Shown: positions 1 to 13,511, counted from the first letter of the stretch. The stretch: DNA of 64,000 nt from Chrysoperla carnea (GCF_905475395.1 NC_058337.1:71382368-71446367); one strand, 5' to 3'. Numbers and translations: made by a program. Notes: generated by a model from the letters alone, not told the origin.

Positions 1-3000
1 AACATTGGACGATTATCATCGATATCGATTACTTTTATAAGAACTTGAATTTCAGATGGATCCTGCAATCAAAAAAATTAATTATTGTCATTGATCAGCC
101 GTGCTGTAAAAAAGTAAAAACTCCAAAAAAAAAGGATTTTGTCATACCAATCGATTATACAGCTTACGAGTAGTTTGAGATTGACGAGTTGAGGCTTTAA
201 AACACTTAATCGTTAATAAAAATTGTGCATGTTCCTCACGATCAATTCGTCGAATTGTTCGAATTATTCCTTTACTATCATTGGTACGCTCAATTCCAAA
301 CCATTCATGTTCATTACCAGCTAAAAATTATTTAAGTGTGAAAAAATAAACTATCTTCAAATAAATATTAACTTACATATAATAATGTAATCGATTTCGC
401 CATTTTCTCCAATATCTTGATCTTCTGCTATTATGGTTCCAACTATTGTCTCATTTGCTACCTCTTCTTCAATTGAAAACGTTAAGGGTGTGTCATCCTA
501 AAATCCATAAAGAATAGTTATTACTGAGACTCTAAAAAGTCTGCACAAGAATGACTTACGATTCCACGAATGAAATGAGGCTTATGATCATCAACGTCAG
601 TAACTTGGACTTGTAAGACACGTGTTGTTTGTTGAGGTGGATCTCCTTTATCTTGAACTACCAATACCAAAGAATAAAATTCCTTTTTTTCGCGATCTAA
701 TAATACCCGAGTTGTAATTAATCCAGAGTTTGGATCAATTTTAAATGCCAAATAGTCAACACCATCATTTAAAAGTTTGTATTCTAGCTTTCCAGATGGT
801 AAAGAAGGATCATCCGGATCGGTTGCAACCACTTGAAATACTGGCGATCCTATTGTTGAATTCTCACTAATGTAGGCAATCTGATCGTTTGTGGGGCGTA
901 TAAATGTAGGAACACCATCGTTGGAGCTAATATCCCCAATATACAAAGTTAAATCAGTATCAGTGTACAGACCACCTTCATCTTGTGCCCGTATGGTCAT
1001 TAAATAGGGCTCAGTACGTCCTTTGCCAGTTAAAGCATTTTTTGTGGTTAGCTCTCCCGTTCGACTATCAATTTGGAACAATCCTAAAATGTTTTCGTAA
1101 AACAAATTAAAGTTTTCTGGAAAGTTAAACAAAACTTTGTATTACCTTTGACTTCATGCTCATCTAAAATTTCGTAGAAAACTTCCCCACCCAAGCCTTC
1201 ATCTGGATCCGTAGCAGTTAAATTAATTACGCTTGTGCCAACAATAACATTTTCGGCAGCGACTGCAATGTAGGATTTCATTGTAAATTGAGGAGCGTTA
1301 TCATTTACATCCAAAACATCTACAATGATTTCGGCTGTAGTGCGTTGAGCTTCACTAGGTCTATCCCTTGGTGAGTCTGATGCAATTACAGTAAATCGTA
1401 GAACAGATTGCCGTTCTCTATCTAATGTTAAATTTGGTGAGAGCTAAAAAAGGATATGGAATATGGATAATAATAACAAATGATACATTGAAAATAATTA
1501 TTCTGCTCAAAAAGTCTTAGTTAGAGAGATGCACATATGATTTACTGATGGTCATGGTAACCGTCTGCTAAGCCTTAAATATGATAGTAGGTAATGTTCC
1601 AAGTCGCCCTGTAAGGTTCCTCGAATTTCTATGTGTCATATCCCCCCCAGGGAATAATTCGTGTTTTTCAATGTGCTGCCAAAAAAAATCCCTGACCACT
1701 TGCTTTTCTGTCAGACATATTTTCCTGATCCTTTTGACACCCTCAACACAACCAAACAAGTTTTACAGTTTCCAGAACCATCACTTCAAATTTTTTTACC
1801 GCGTAACGACATTTTCGGCTTTTTTGGCATAATTCGGGAATGGGACGACTTGTTGAGCTCAAACTTTGCAGGATGACTGTTCAGAATCACATCTAATGAA
1901 TTATCAAACAAGCAGACAGTTTCCAGAACCGTAACTTAGTGACAGTTTTTCAAACCTTCCCCTGGGGGGGAGGGTAATATGACACATAGAAATTCGAGGA
2001 ACCTTACAGGGCGACTTGGAACATTACCTACTATCATATTTAAGGCTCAGCAGACGGTTACCATGACCATCAGTAAATCATATGTACATCTCTCTAACTA
2101 TCTTTGGATATAAGTATTCACAAAGAGAGACTTAGAGTTTATGGATCTAAGATCTTACAAGTAAATGGAATTATATTTGTACCAATACTCACAAATCTAT
2201 GATTTAAGCAACTACCTTGTTTCATAATGCTCAAATTTTTATTTGCACTTGAAAATGTTCATTACTAAGAATGAGCAGAATTTTGAGAATGCCACTTAGC
2301 CACTATTATTCTTACCACTATTATTCTTACATTTAGCCACTATTATTCTTACCTGAATAATTCCAGTACGCGAATCAATAACAAAATAATTACTATTTTC
2401 TCCACTCAATGAGTATTTAATAGTTCCATAACCAGAATCATCGTTTGGGTCATCTAAATCTGTAGCAGCTACTTGCAAAATTTGTTCTGGATACCTTGAC
2501 GATTCACGTACACTTACTTTATATTGTTTCTGTTCAAAAATCGGTGCATTGTCATTAATATCTTTGACATGTATATAAATTTTCAATTCAGAGCTACGTT
2601 GGTTATCGACTGAAATCGCTTTTACGACTAGATATAATAATTTCTCATCCAGCGCCTCATAATCCAAACGTTTCGTCAAAATAATTTCTCCATTTTGCAA
2701 GACTGTAAACAAATCCGTCCCCGAATGTATTAGTTGAAAAGTAGACACATTTTCTTCCGTTAATGGATCTATGGCTTCCAAATTTAATATTTTATATCCA
2801 ATAGGCTGCTCTTCCAGAATGTGCAAATGAACTGTTTGCGTTGTTGGATCGTAATTAGTTTGTTGAATTGGAGCATTTTTTTCATATTTATTCGCGTTTA
2901 TCACAAAATATGGATTATTATCGGAGTACGCTTGAATAAATATTGTAACTTCAGTATATGCCACTTGTTTTTCTGGATCAATTTCAGCATTTAAGTCTTC

Positions 3001-6000
3001 TGCCCGAATTGTTAAAATTATTACAGCCGCACTATTGTAGCTTAGACTATTATTCACTAAAATGTCTCCGTTTTCATTGATTTTAAACGCATGCTTATAA
3101 TCGTATTTTGAAGACATTTTAGCAGCCACACCAGTCTTATCTTTCGCCTTAATGGGTTCAACAATTGAGTATTTTAATTCCGCACTTTCATCGGGATCAA
3201 ATGCACGAATATTAATCACAAAGGAATTCATGGGAGCTCTCTCAGAAACATATGCGGTTGTGTTAGTAGCATTAAACATTGGAGGCTTATTATTTACATC
3301 ACTGACATTAATAAACACCGTGGATGTAGCGGTTTCGTGGACGGGTAAACCATTATCCACAGCATAAACAATAACATTATATAATTTCGGATTTGTTTCC
3401 AAATCTAAATTCGAATATGATGAAGTTGTAATTAATCCAGATTTAGAATCTATTACGAAATTATCTTTATGTCCACCAGCTATAAAATAATTTAATAAAT
3501 TATCCAAACCATCTGGATCGGTAGCTTGAACAGTAGTTACATTTGTATTTGGACCCGCTGTTTCTTTAATCGTTGCTTTATAATGCATTAAACCTGTGCC
3601 AGGTAATAGAGGGATATTCAGTGGATTGTAGTTTCCTTTAAATATTGGCCTTTGATTTCCAGCAATACCAACACGAATTGCTACACGGGTGTCATTTGAC
3701 ATCGGCGGTACACCTCCATCGGTTGCTCGCACAATTAAATCATATTGTCCTCTAGGTGTATCCATAGAATGTACGGGACGTTCAATTTTAATCTCCCCAG
3801 TATTTGAGTCAATAGAAAAAACATTACTTTCATTTAAGTTTTCCGAAATACTATTTGTAGAAACAATCGAATAGAATATTTTACCACCGCCTTGATCTGG
3901 TCCGTCAACATCATTAGCACGTACAAATAATTGAGGCTCGAAACTAGTAGCACCTTCACGAATGGTCCTTTGATATTCACGTTGCTCAAAAATTGGAGCA
4001 TTATCGTTAATATCATCAATTTCAATAAATATATTCACCGAGCTAACTTTACCCCCACCATCGATTGCTTCTAATGTTAAAGAATAGCTTTTTTGTTGCT
4101 CGTAATCCAAGAGCTCTTTTACATAAATTCCACCAGTTTTTTCATTTGTACTAAATTTTTTCGATCCAAATCCACGTAAAAAATATGCAATTTTTCCATA
4201 ATCACCACTATCTTTGTCCGTAGCTGTGATATCCGATATTTTTAAGCCTTGTACAGAATTTTCTGCAACATGTAATCGATAGGAATTCTGTTCGAATACG
4301 GGAGCGTTGTCGTTTGCATCAGTTAAATGAACGATAACCGTTGCAGACGACATACTAGTTCCATTTACTAATGCAACTACTTCAAATTGGTATGTTCTTA
4401 GCGAAATATCATCTACGTCATAATCTAACAGCGATGAGTCTGTAACTTTTATTACAATTGGAGTGCGCCCTTCGCCAAACTTTGGTGCAATATCAAATAA
4501 ATTGGAATTGGATGAATTTAAATTTCTTAATTCCAATGTGTAACGACTATTAACTCCAATATCTTCGTCAATAACATACATGTTTAATCCTGGTAATGGA
4601 GTATCGTTCGAAATATCCTCGGAGACATTTATCTCATAAAAATCCTGATTGAATGTTGGAATTTGATCATCCACATCGGTAATGACAATTGTAATTTGCG
4701 TTGTTGTAAAATCAGCAGGCAATTCATTATTTATGAGCTCAGTTGCTTTGATCGTAAAAGTATAAATGCCACCATTCTGTAAAATATCTGGATGTTCACG
4801 GTCTAATAATTGATCAGAAGTTTTTAACACACCATAATACTCCAAATCAGAACTATACGCGGATTGTGGAGTACTTTCCAATGTAAAATATCCTAATTTA
4901 TCATCTTCGATAGTTAGAAGCAAAGGTCGTGGATTTCCAATATCACCATCTTTAGCGCGAATATTTAATATAGATGTGCCCTTAAAAATTAAATTTACGA
5001 TTATAATATGAGAAGGAACAACAGTGCGATAGCAAAATGTGAGGCTTAAGTTTGAGAAAACTTATGAGTATAATATAATATTCACAACATGAAAAAAACA
5101 ATCCCAACTTAAAAAGTCAACCAAACGCCACATTTTTTGCTTAAACGCCTATTACCTCTGCTGTGTTTTCAGGAATCGTTGCACTATATGGTGCATTCAG
5201 AAATATTGGTGGTTGGTCTTGAACATCTATCACGTCAATGACAAGATTTGCAAATGTTTTTAAAGGCTTACTTCCGCTATCCATTGCCATAAGGGTTAAC
5301 AAGTACGTTGAACGAGTTTCATAATCCAATGGGCGTGATAATGTTATTTGAGCTTTATAGCCCTCGGGAATCTAGAAAAGAATAAAAATAGAAACGTTTA
5401 CAAAATCTGCAAACACCCTCACTATATGTATTTAAATAAAAACTGGCATTCTTCTTTGTCCGCCTGTTTGTCTATTTGGTAATAATCTTGTACCTGAAAA
5501 TTATTCTTCGAGGAGTTGGCGAGGTGAAAATCACAGGAAAAATGTAAACCAGAAAACAATACAAAAGTGACAACATTTTAAGATTAAATATTACTTTTTT
5601 GTTCCTGAGCTTCCACCATATTTTAATATCTTTAATTGAGTTATTTTATCAAAAAAACTAAGGTCTATTAAGCCAGCACCACAATTTCGGCACATAAATA
5701 AAATCGAACAGTTAATTAAATTCAACCACATTTAGTGCTGATTTAGTGCATCAAAATAAATTTATTGTTTTCATTTTCGTGAAATGAAAATATGAGTATG
5801 TATGCCAGCTTATAAGCTTAAGCTAAGTGATGCTTTAATTAAAGCATCAAATAAAAATTTCTGCACACAAAAAAAGGAAAAATGTATTATAATCAAAAAT
5901 CAATATATTTAGCATATTTAGTGCTAATTTTGTAAAAAAAAATATTGTGAAAGCCAGCTGAGAAACAAACCATTTATCATTATTCATGTTATATTATCTT

Positions 6001-7317
6001 CTCTGTGCGATGTGAAAATAACATGAAAAATCAATTTAAAATAAATTTTTTTTAATAATATTTACTAATCTTTCGAAAAAAAAAAATTAAAATAAAAAAA
6101 CATGCAACTTCGCTATTTTTGTGTTAGCTTAATAGGCCAAATAAATAAAGCTATCAACTAATAAATAAAATAGTTCATAGGGGGAAAGTGTGTGAAAAAT
6201 CGTTTAAAAGAAAAATATGAGAGTATATTTTAATGGTATAAACGTGACAACAAATTTTTACGTTTAAACGTGACAATAAACAATTTTTCAAGCAAGTGTT
6301 AATACGATCTAAACCATTACTCCTCTTTTCTTGACATTTTATAATACATAATATGAATTACCTTTTCGGTATAAATTCGGAAAGTACTACAAATTTCACT
6401 ATCTGTTTGTACATCATTACTTTGATAACAAGAGATTGTAATATCCGCATTTAATCCTTCATCATCATCAGTAACAATTATTTCTGAATCTGTAATCACT
6501 GTAGAACCAACAATTGCATCTTCACTAATATTTGCATGATATGGACGATTGTGAAACACCGGTGGATTATCATTTTCATCCAAAATCGTTATTTCACGTC
6601 GTAAACTAACAGTATTAGGTTCTGAGCCTGCAATACCCTCATCCGTAATCGATATAATTACTTCAATTAAATCTTGTTGTTCACGATCAAGGGGTTGTTT
6701 TAATGTGACAACACCAGTATAACGATCCACGATAAATTGTTGACCACTGATAGAATAATGTAATTGACTATTTTCAGGATCCATACCTATTAAAATTTAT
6801 TTATTGTTTAATAATAATTAAAAAATAAATTGATCTAAATTGGTCATATATCGATATTATAGTTTCCAAAGTTAATAACGGAAAATTAATTATGAAGTTC
6901 ATCGCCTTTTCAGTCGCTTAAAAGTGTATCGGTAAATGGATTATTTTTGGAAATAACACTTAAAGATACACTAGATAGGGTGCCTTTACTCCCAATCCTG
7001 GTCTGTATTCTTCGTTCAAAATATTTGAACTCCAACAACCATTCAACTCAGTGAATGAGGGTGAAGATAAGCCCTAGGTCTAACCAGAAAACATAAATAT
7101 CCGCAAATAATACCCATGCACTCCTCAAAAATTTATACATACCTTTTAATTGATATACAGGTGTCCCAACTGGTGTATTTTCTTTTAAACTAAATTTGGA
7201 CATATCGCCAATTCCAGGTACAAAATGTGGGGCACGATTTATTAGTTGACCCCATGTTTGTAATAAATTTAATAACAAAATTACATTTATATAAATCTTT
7301 CTTGTATTTATGAACAT
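1..7317 (-). CDS. Cad87A: Cadherin-87A, N-terminal and central part, cut by the window edge
   Basis: Non-classical cadherin for calcium-dependent adhesion at the cell surface. Exons in transcript order: 7317-7143, 6786-6362, 5371-5156, 4980-2353, 1443-1146, 1083-560, 497-377, 320-148, 62-<1. All joins have GT/AG borders and matching phases, giving about 1540 residues before the edge. The chosen ATG starts a signal peptide (MFINTRKIYINVILLLNLLQ) followed by RAPHFVPGIGDMSKFSLKEN, as in insect Cad87A; an in-frame ATG at 7428 would bury that signal. At least ten cadherin repeat boundaries are visible (LDENDNPP, TDVDDQIP, TDANDNAP, DDINDNAP, KDINDNAP, LDVNDNAP, TDVDDHKP), with LDRE/LDYE motifs inside repeats. 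The 876-codon fourth exon carries more than half the visible protein. The membrane-proximal end lies beyond position 1. Family assignment rests on remembered similarity to Drosophila Cad87A across the whole length, including divergent linkers such as GISGNQRP-like and DISSNDG-like segments. Confidence 0.9.
1519..2099. mobile_element. Non-autonomous inverted-repeat element in a Cad87A intron
   Basis: Two arms of about 130 bp are near-perfect inverted copies. The left arm runs 1519 to about 1648 and the right arm from about 1970 to 2099. Outer ends read AGTTAGAGAGATG on the left and its complement on the right. The arms enclose about 320 bp with no long ORF but with a direct repeat of CAGTTTCCAGAACC near 1766 and 1917. 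The ORFs of 63-83 codons in the arms lie on both strands and are shadows of the symmetry. Long arms with a short core suggest a MITE or fold-back element. No transposase is present. Confidence 0.75.
2300..2352 (-). repeat. Triplicated splice-donor sequence after Cad87A exon 4
   Basis: The 16-mer GTAAGAATAATAGTGG (minus strand) occurs three times, at 2352-2337, 2330-2315 and 2315-2300. The first copy directly follows exon 4 (CAG|GTAAGA) and is the donor that keeps the cadherin frame. The two extra copies are 22 and 37 nt into the intron and look like equally good donors. Use of either would shift the frame. Confidence 0.8.
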
Positions 7318-9609
7318 TTTGCTAAAAATAAAAAGGTTTATAATCCTAAAGTTAGAAGATAACTTATGTGAAATACATTCAAAGAAAATTTCAAAAAATG
7401 AATAGCATTGCCTATGTTTTATGTACATTCACAATGATTTCCTGATAAAGTTGAAAACTGATCTTCCTCCCGAAATACAGTAGGTATGCTTCCTGATTGA
7501 TAGAATTGTTTTTACGTCTTATTACTATTAAAAATGTTCAACATGATTGAAGCATTCTGTACATAACATTTAGGTGAGGAAGTAAACCAAATGATTTTTT
7601 AATTTTCAATAGCAAATATCCAGGACTAAGGTATAACTCCCATTGTAGGTGCAAATAAATTTGTTAGCTTATAGGCAAAGAAACTGAATCACTTTTTATA
7701 AAATATTCATTAAATAATTGACCCTCAAACAGATGAAAACTGTTAAAACTGAGCTTAATATAGTTTCACGAAATAAATAAAATGTTTTTTTTTACCTTTA
7801 TTATTTCTTTTCACTTCTTGAAGCTATGTTAAAACTTTGCTCATTTTTGCGACACAAAAAATTTATAAAATTTTCATATTCGTTCATTCAAAAATTAACC
7901 GACAATAAAAACATTTAAAAACATAATAAATTTGATCTAAGTACTTTTATTTCAACATTTTTAGTACTAAATATCAAAAATAATTTCGCTTAGGAAACTT
8001 ATTTTTTTCATTAAGTAACTTTGTGGTTTCTTTCACAGAATTAACACATTAACATAATGATTCAGTAACACATAAAATTTCTTTGAAAGGTCACAGTTAA
8101 AAAAATATGAAATTGTTGATTGAATATTTTGCATAATCGATTTAAATTTATAAATTAATAAACGTTAATTAGTTATTAGATATATTTATTTAATTATTTA
8201 CATATTGCACTTAAGTAGGTATAAAGAATTTGTACACCATTTACATGAGATTCTATTATATTATACATTCACAGTTATTAAATAATTCTTGTATTATATG
8301 ATTACAAAGGTAAGTAAGAGAAAGGTAAAACACTCGCTGCGCTGACGAAGACATGCTTAATTTTTGCTCGTATACATATTCCATGTTACCTGCATAACTG
8401 TTAACAAGGTATCTATTCTGTATAGAGGTGTACAGTCAATTGGTAAATAAAGAAGCAGACCCTGAAAAAGATATCTTTAAAAGTTATTATATTTCAAAAG
8501 TTACATAAAACGAATTCTTTAAGAATTTTTATTTCAACTAAGAAATTAACATCAAAATATGGTGGAAGAGCTGGGAAAAAAGTAAATTAATATTAAACTA
8601 GAGAATAATACAATTATATTAATTGTAATATGATCTATTTTTTTTATTCTTCCCCGCGCTTCCACCATAATTGAAAATTATTTTTAAATTTACTTTTCAA
8701 TTAAAAATCTTATGTATATATATGTCGGGAAATGTCAGATCTGTACCGAACAAACAGGGAAGAAATTGTAAAATAGATCAAATAAATTAATTAATCTGAC
8801 AAACGCTAAGGAAGGTAAAATCAATAAGTTTTAAATGAAAGTCTTTTTTTTTTTTAATAATTAGTTTCCAAAAATTCTGTCTAATAATTGATGCTCTAAT
8901 TGAACTGGTTCTGTTCAATAACTGGCCTATTTGATTTCTACTGATGGCTCCACCAATCTAATTTACCCGACAGAATAATTAAAGAAAATATGGAGGTATT
9001 TCGAATTTTTTTTATATGACTTGAATACCTAAATGTGAATTAAACATCAGCAAATAAAAATCTCTGAATCCTTTTTCTTTTGTTGTTGATGGTAAAAAAA
9101 ATGATGGTCTAAAATGAGAGAGAAAAAGGAGAAAGAGTATAATTAAATTTTTCTCGTACTTCTCATTGTCGTTTTAATAACAAGAATTTCCTCCAATGAA
9201 GATTTAAATTTTCAAGTGAATAAAGCTCTAAGGCAATTGCTGAAAGCCAAAGGTAAGCTAATGAAGCTTAGAGCTGTCTAAGGACAAATCTCCTTGACCC
9301 CCTTCCTGCACTTTGCACCTACACATCTATGCCTATGTATCTTTGTCTAAGTATATACGTCTAGATATCCAAGCCTACATCTAAGGCATCTTGTTTATCC
9401 CCTCTCCTATGAGTCTGACTTAAGTGGATTTACTGGTATGCAGAGTAGGTCCATGCCTAAAACAGCAAAAGTTTTGTTGAAAGGGCTAATAATTGACAAA
9501 TGGAGGACCTCGGCGGATTACGTATATTAAAAAAAGGTGAGCGAGCAAATTTTGGCCGGCTAACTCAGTTTAAATAAATGATACTTTAAAAGAATCACTC
9601 ACATATACA
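7318..9609. other. Cad87A upstream region, no gene seen
   Basis: AT-rich DNA upstream of the Cad87A start. It should contain the promoter and any 5' non-coding exons, but no convincing core promoter motif could be singled out. An imperfect inverted repeat lies at 8554-8675: an ATGGTGGAAG motif, a gap of about 100 bp, then its complement. The same motif occurs again near 5615, inside Cad87A intron 2, so it belongs to a dispersed family. Around 9240-9530 the base composition is less AT-rich, but I see no long ORF. Confidence 0.5.
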
Positions 9610-9873
9610 ATGCGGGGGCATCGCGTTTCTAGTGCCTGCTATCGACAAATTCAAATTCCAAAATCTGTCGATGTTATGAGTATTGATACCATTTGTACGT
9701 TTAAGACTAAACACTATATTACGAATGTAACGAATCTCCAATTACCGCAGGGCTCTAATCCTCAGTATCTTTACTGTACTGCGAGTAAAGCAAACTCTAG
9801 TGATTCTGAAGACCGAAGTCAGGTCGAAGCTTTCTTTGGTGTCAAGAAGGCAAGTAAATCTCCGTTATTGTGA
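9610..9873 (+). CDS. Orphan 87-codon ORF, hypothetical
   Basis: A single uninterrupted ATG-to-TGA frame of 87 residues, less AT-rich than its surroundings. It starts MRGHRVSSACYRQIQIP and has a Ser/Asp/Glu-rich patch (NSSDSEDRSQVEAFFG) near residues 63-78. There is no signal peptide, membrane segment or family motif that I recognise. A canonical AATAAA (9873-9878) begins on the last base of the stop codon. It could be a small gene, one exon of a longer gene, or a remnant of a mobile element; nothing around it helps decide. Confidence 0.25.
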   Translation: MRGHRVSSACYRQIQIPKSVDVMSIDTICTFKTKHYITNVTNLQLPQGSNPQYLYCTASKANSSDSEDRSQVEAFFGVKKASKSPLL

Positions 9874-11516
9874 ATAAACTTGGAATTGCCCAAGAATATT
9901 ACTAGATTAGTCGAGTTAATTCAGTCCCAATTTATTAATTAATTATTTAAGTAAGAGCTATTAATGTACAGACAGATATATTAGGTTGGTTGATTATTGT
10001 ATGAGCACGAGTATAATAATTATAAACAATTTACAACACACCTTTGAGAATAAACAATTCACATGGATTGTGCATACGTCGTAGGCTATATACATTTAAG
10101 CAAATAATTATACAACTAGACAAATGTTAAGTTGAATTACTTTCATAAAAATATTACTCACAAAGTAACTTCCAGTAGAAAGAATCTTTAGAGCCTTTGG
10201 TCTCTCATGGAAAATACATGACTAATATAACTTTTTTTAAACAATGGCGTAAACGGTGGAAACTTGTATAACAAAGATATACGCTTATTTAGTTGTTATA
10301 ATATATACATTGTCTGCTTGTTTATGTGTAAATGAGAATAAGTGTCTCATGAGAAACCCAGAAATATTTTTGAATAGACTAAATGCACATAAAAAAATGT
10401 TCAAGGAAGTTCAAACTTCGAAAATTACTTTGAATTAAAAATAAGTAAGATTTTATTTTACAATTGACTGGAGAAACCGATTTTTTCCTTTTACCACACT
10501 AAATGAAAATGATTTTTTTAAACTATGTTTTTCGTAAACTTATTGTTTTGTTTGTCAATTTTTACCGCAGTGATGAGCTGCAATATGAGGATTTTTTGGC
10601 CACTGCAACTTTATATTTCTGGATTGCAATTTGCAACTGACATACATAGGTAGCAGGCATTTTACATTTAGTTAAATATATATTTGTCTGAATTTACATG
10701 CGCATACAATATGTGTTTGTTTTACCTGAAGAACTATTTTATGTGAACATTTTTTTGAAGTAATATACCATTTGACTTCAAATATGAAAGTAAATAATAT
10801 ACTAGATCCATATGAAGATATGTAGGCTAAAAATTAATTAACTGTACGTCTTTATATCACATATATAAATAAACAATTGTGTAATTTAAACGCTAGCCAT
10901 ATGCATTTTGTTGACAAAAGCACACTTATAATCAAGTAATTAAGCCGGGAAATACCATAAAATGTGGAAAAGCTACTGAACAGCACCTATTTCCATAATT
11001 TTTGTTTGTACGTGTTCCTTAGACCTTCAGGAATATTCATGACCACTAATCCTTGCATTACTATGAAAAATAAGAAAATCAGGGTAGTTTTCCCACACCC
11101 AAAGTACTCCAAATAGTAACAGAGCTAAAAAAATTCTAAATCTCATCTCAGGTGCTTTCGGGGGTTTTGGGATCGCTGATCATGAATCCCAGGTCAAAAA
11201 TCAATTGATTATGGTCACAACCCCATTAAAAACACCCCAAAAAGCGATATTTTTTTCGTTTTCTTTACTTTGCCACTTTTAGGGATAGTTTACATGGAGT
11301 TGCATTCATCCTCAGTTGCTTTTTGACCTCGGGTTCGTGATCAGCGACCTCGAATCAACGTGAGACAATAGACATAGTTCTTCAGTTATCGTGGTGACGG
11401 GCGGATGGACAGACGGCCAGCAGGACACACAGAAATAGACTAATTAGGTGATTTTATGAACATATATACCAAAGTTTTGTATCATCAATATTTGTAAGCG
11501 TTATAAAGTTGGGGTT

Positions 11517-11736
11517 AAAATTAGATACCATGCTATACAATGCATGGAATCTTTGTATATATGTTACAGGAAAAGTTGATTGTTAGTAACAGTTTACTCT
11601 GCCTAAGAGGAGTCAACTCTTACTAACAGACTCTTCTTGCCTCTTCCTAGGCAGAGTAAACTCTTACTAACAATCAACTTTACCTGTAACATATATACAA
11701 ACATTTTATGCATTGTATATCATGGTATCTAATTTT
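11517..11736. repeat. Fold-back element, 220 bp
   Basis: Both ends read AAAATTAGATACCATG into the element, and the two halves are inverted copies of about 100 bp with a few mismatches. The core holds TTAGTAACAGTTTACTCTG-type sequence and CTCTTCCTAGGCAGAG. The same core recurs in the cluster at 11926-12344. No coding capacity. It abuts a dispersed repeat on its left side. Confidence 0.75.
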
Positions 11737-11925
11737 AGTGGTGTCCATATATCCTTACTATAAAAAATCTAATAAACTAATAGAAATGTATACTACTATT
11801 TACTTCAACAAATAATAGTATACATTAAGGTATTGATAAGGCCTCGTTTCCGTCCCAGAACAACGAAAAAAAACAAAGAGAATCAACTTTTACTAATCCA
11901 TAGCAAGCATAGTTACCTCTTCCTA

Positions 11926-12344
11926 GGAAAAGTGTGTTTACTTATTTTGAATCAACTCTTATTAATGTATTTAGTAAGAGTTTACTCTTCCTAGGAAGAG
12001 TCAAATCTTACTAAAAGACTTTTCTTGACTCTTCCTAGGCAGAGTAAAATCTTACTAAATACATTAATAAGTATGTAATTAAAATAATAAAAAATAATTT
12101 TATTATTACCTAGTTAGATTTTATGTAGTATGACTACAAGTTTTTCTGATTGAATCTCTTGAGAATGAACGCAAGTTCGAAAAATTTTGAGATCAAATAA
12201 AAAAACTTAATACTTTTTTTGTTTTACTAATAATAAAATTATTTTTTATTATTTATTATAATTTAGTATGTACTACCATAAGCCTAATATAAATTCATTT
12301 AACATTAATAAGAGTTGATTCAAAATAAGTAAACACACTTTTCC
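11926..12344. repeat. Triple-nested fold-back cluster
   Basis: Three hairpins can be read. A perfect 43-bp inverted pair lies at 11926-11968 and 12302-12344, starting GGAAAAGTGTGTTTACTTA. Overlapping its left arm is a second palindrome at 11961-12068 with arms of about 44 bp, centred on CTCTTCCTAGGAAGAG-like sequence. A third pair, about 27 bp each near 12083-12110 and 12228-12255, is built on TAATAATAAAATTATTTTTT. The CCTAGG-centred core matches the fold-back at 11517-11736. The structure looks like repeated insertion of one fold-back family into itself. Confidence 0.75.
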
Positions 12345-13511
12345 TTATTACTAAGTACTATTGCTTCACGACATTCGATGTATACATAGCGTTAATTAAC
12401 GAAACCCTAGAACTTTTGAGGCTGCGCGTTAGGTGGGTCTTAAATTAGATGCCCAAACCTTCCCTTTTTTAGTTTTTTTTTTTGCCTTTGAGATCATAAT
12501 TTGGTAAATGTAATATTTTATTAAACACAATTGAAGAAAATGAAATTATTGAAAATACGATCGCTTTTATATGTGACGTAAGGGTTGACTGACCAACCCT
12601 GTTGTAACATTTAACTGACTGACTGTTGTAACTGTTATTTTTATATATAATATATACAATCTGTATAACAATTTTCAGCTTTAAATAAATAAATACCACG
12701 GAAACAACCGTTTGGATAGCATATTTCTAACCCTGTTCCAAGCCATGTTCTATCGTTCGCTTGACTGGCCGCAGTTTGTGTGTGTACACAACTACTATAA
12801 CCAATCCTCAAATGATCAGCTTTAGTAAATTCAACGAATTTTTTTTGGCCTGACTCTTAATCCATAAGTAATGTTAGTTAAGTATGGAGTTTTTATTAAA
12901 TAATGTACACATTAAGCAATACATTATGTAATAAACAAATCAATAAATGCGAAAATAACTCCGTCTGTCTGTCTGTCCATGTGTTACGCAATCACGCCTA
13001 AACTATGACCTGACCTGATTTAAATGAAAGATACAGAGATAGTGTTGAGCCTGAGAAAAAAAAAAGCCTGACTTTTGATTAAATATAAATAAATACGGAT
13101 TTGGTGCGGAACCCTTGTTTTTTTTTTTGTTTTTTTTTTTTAAACAGGTATCCAGACATTGAGGAATATTTTGGGCAGGATATTCTTAATGACCTATTTA
13201 TATATTTGTAGTCTTGGATTTGCTAAGATCGTGGACCTGAGCCCCCTTTTATCTATCCCTATAGAAAAATATATACACAATTTTAATCACATAGCAAAAT
13301 TGGAAACATAATTTAGTCTCAATGTTTTCTTTATTGCATTTTTCACAGTTTTACAATTTTATTTTTTTTAATCAAAATAATAAATTACACGATCACAAAG
13401 TTACAAAGTTACAAAAAAACAAAAATATATATAGAAAAAAGTGGAACTCCCATTTTCAATGAAATGAAAAATAAATACATAATTTCCCTAATAAAAGTGC
13501 TCTTCCATCAT

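Noticed and set aside
7048-7428. Cad87A start at the upstream in-frame ATG (7428)
   Set aside because: It would bury the obvious signal peptide that starts at 7317 and add a 37-residue extension unlike the family.
10256-10438. 60-codon plus-strand ORF that looks like a signal peptide plus mature peptide
   Set aside because: It opens with GTG, has a TAA in frame just upstream and no good acceptor before the hydrophobic stretch, so no start can be supplied.
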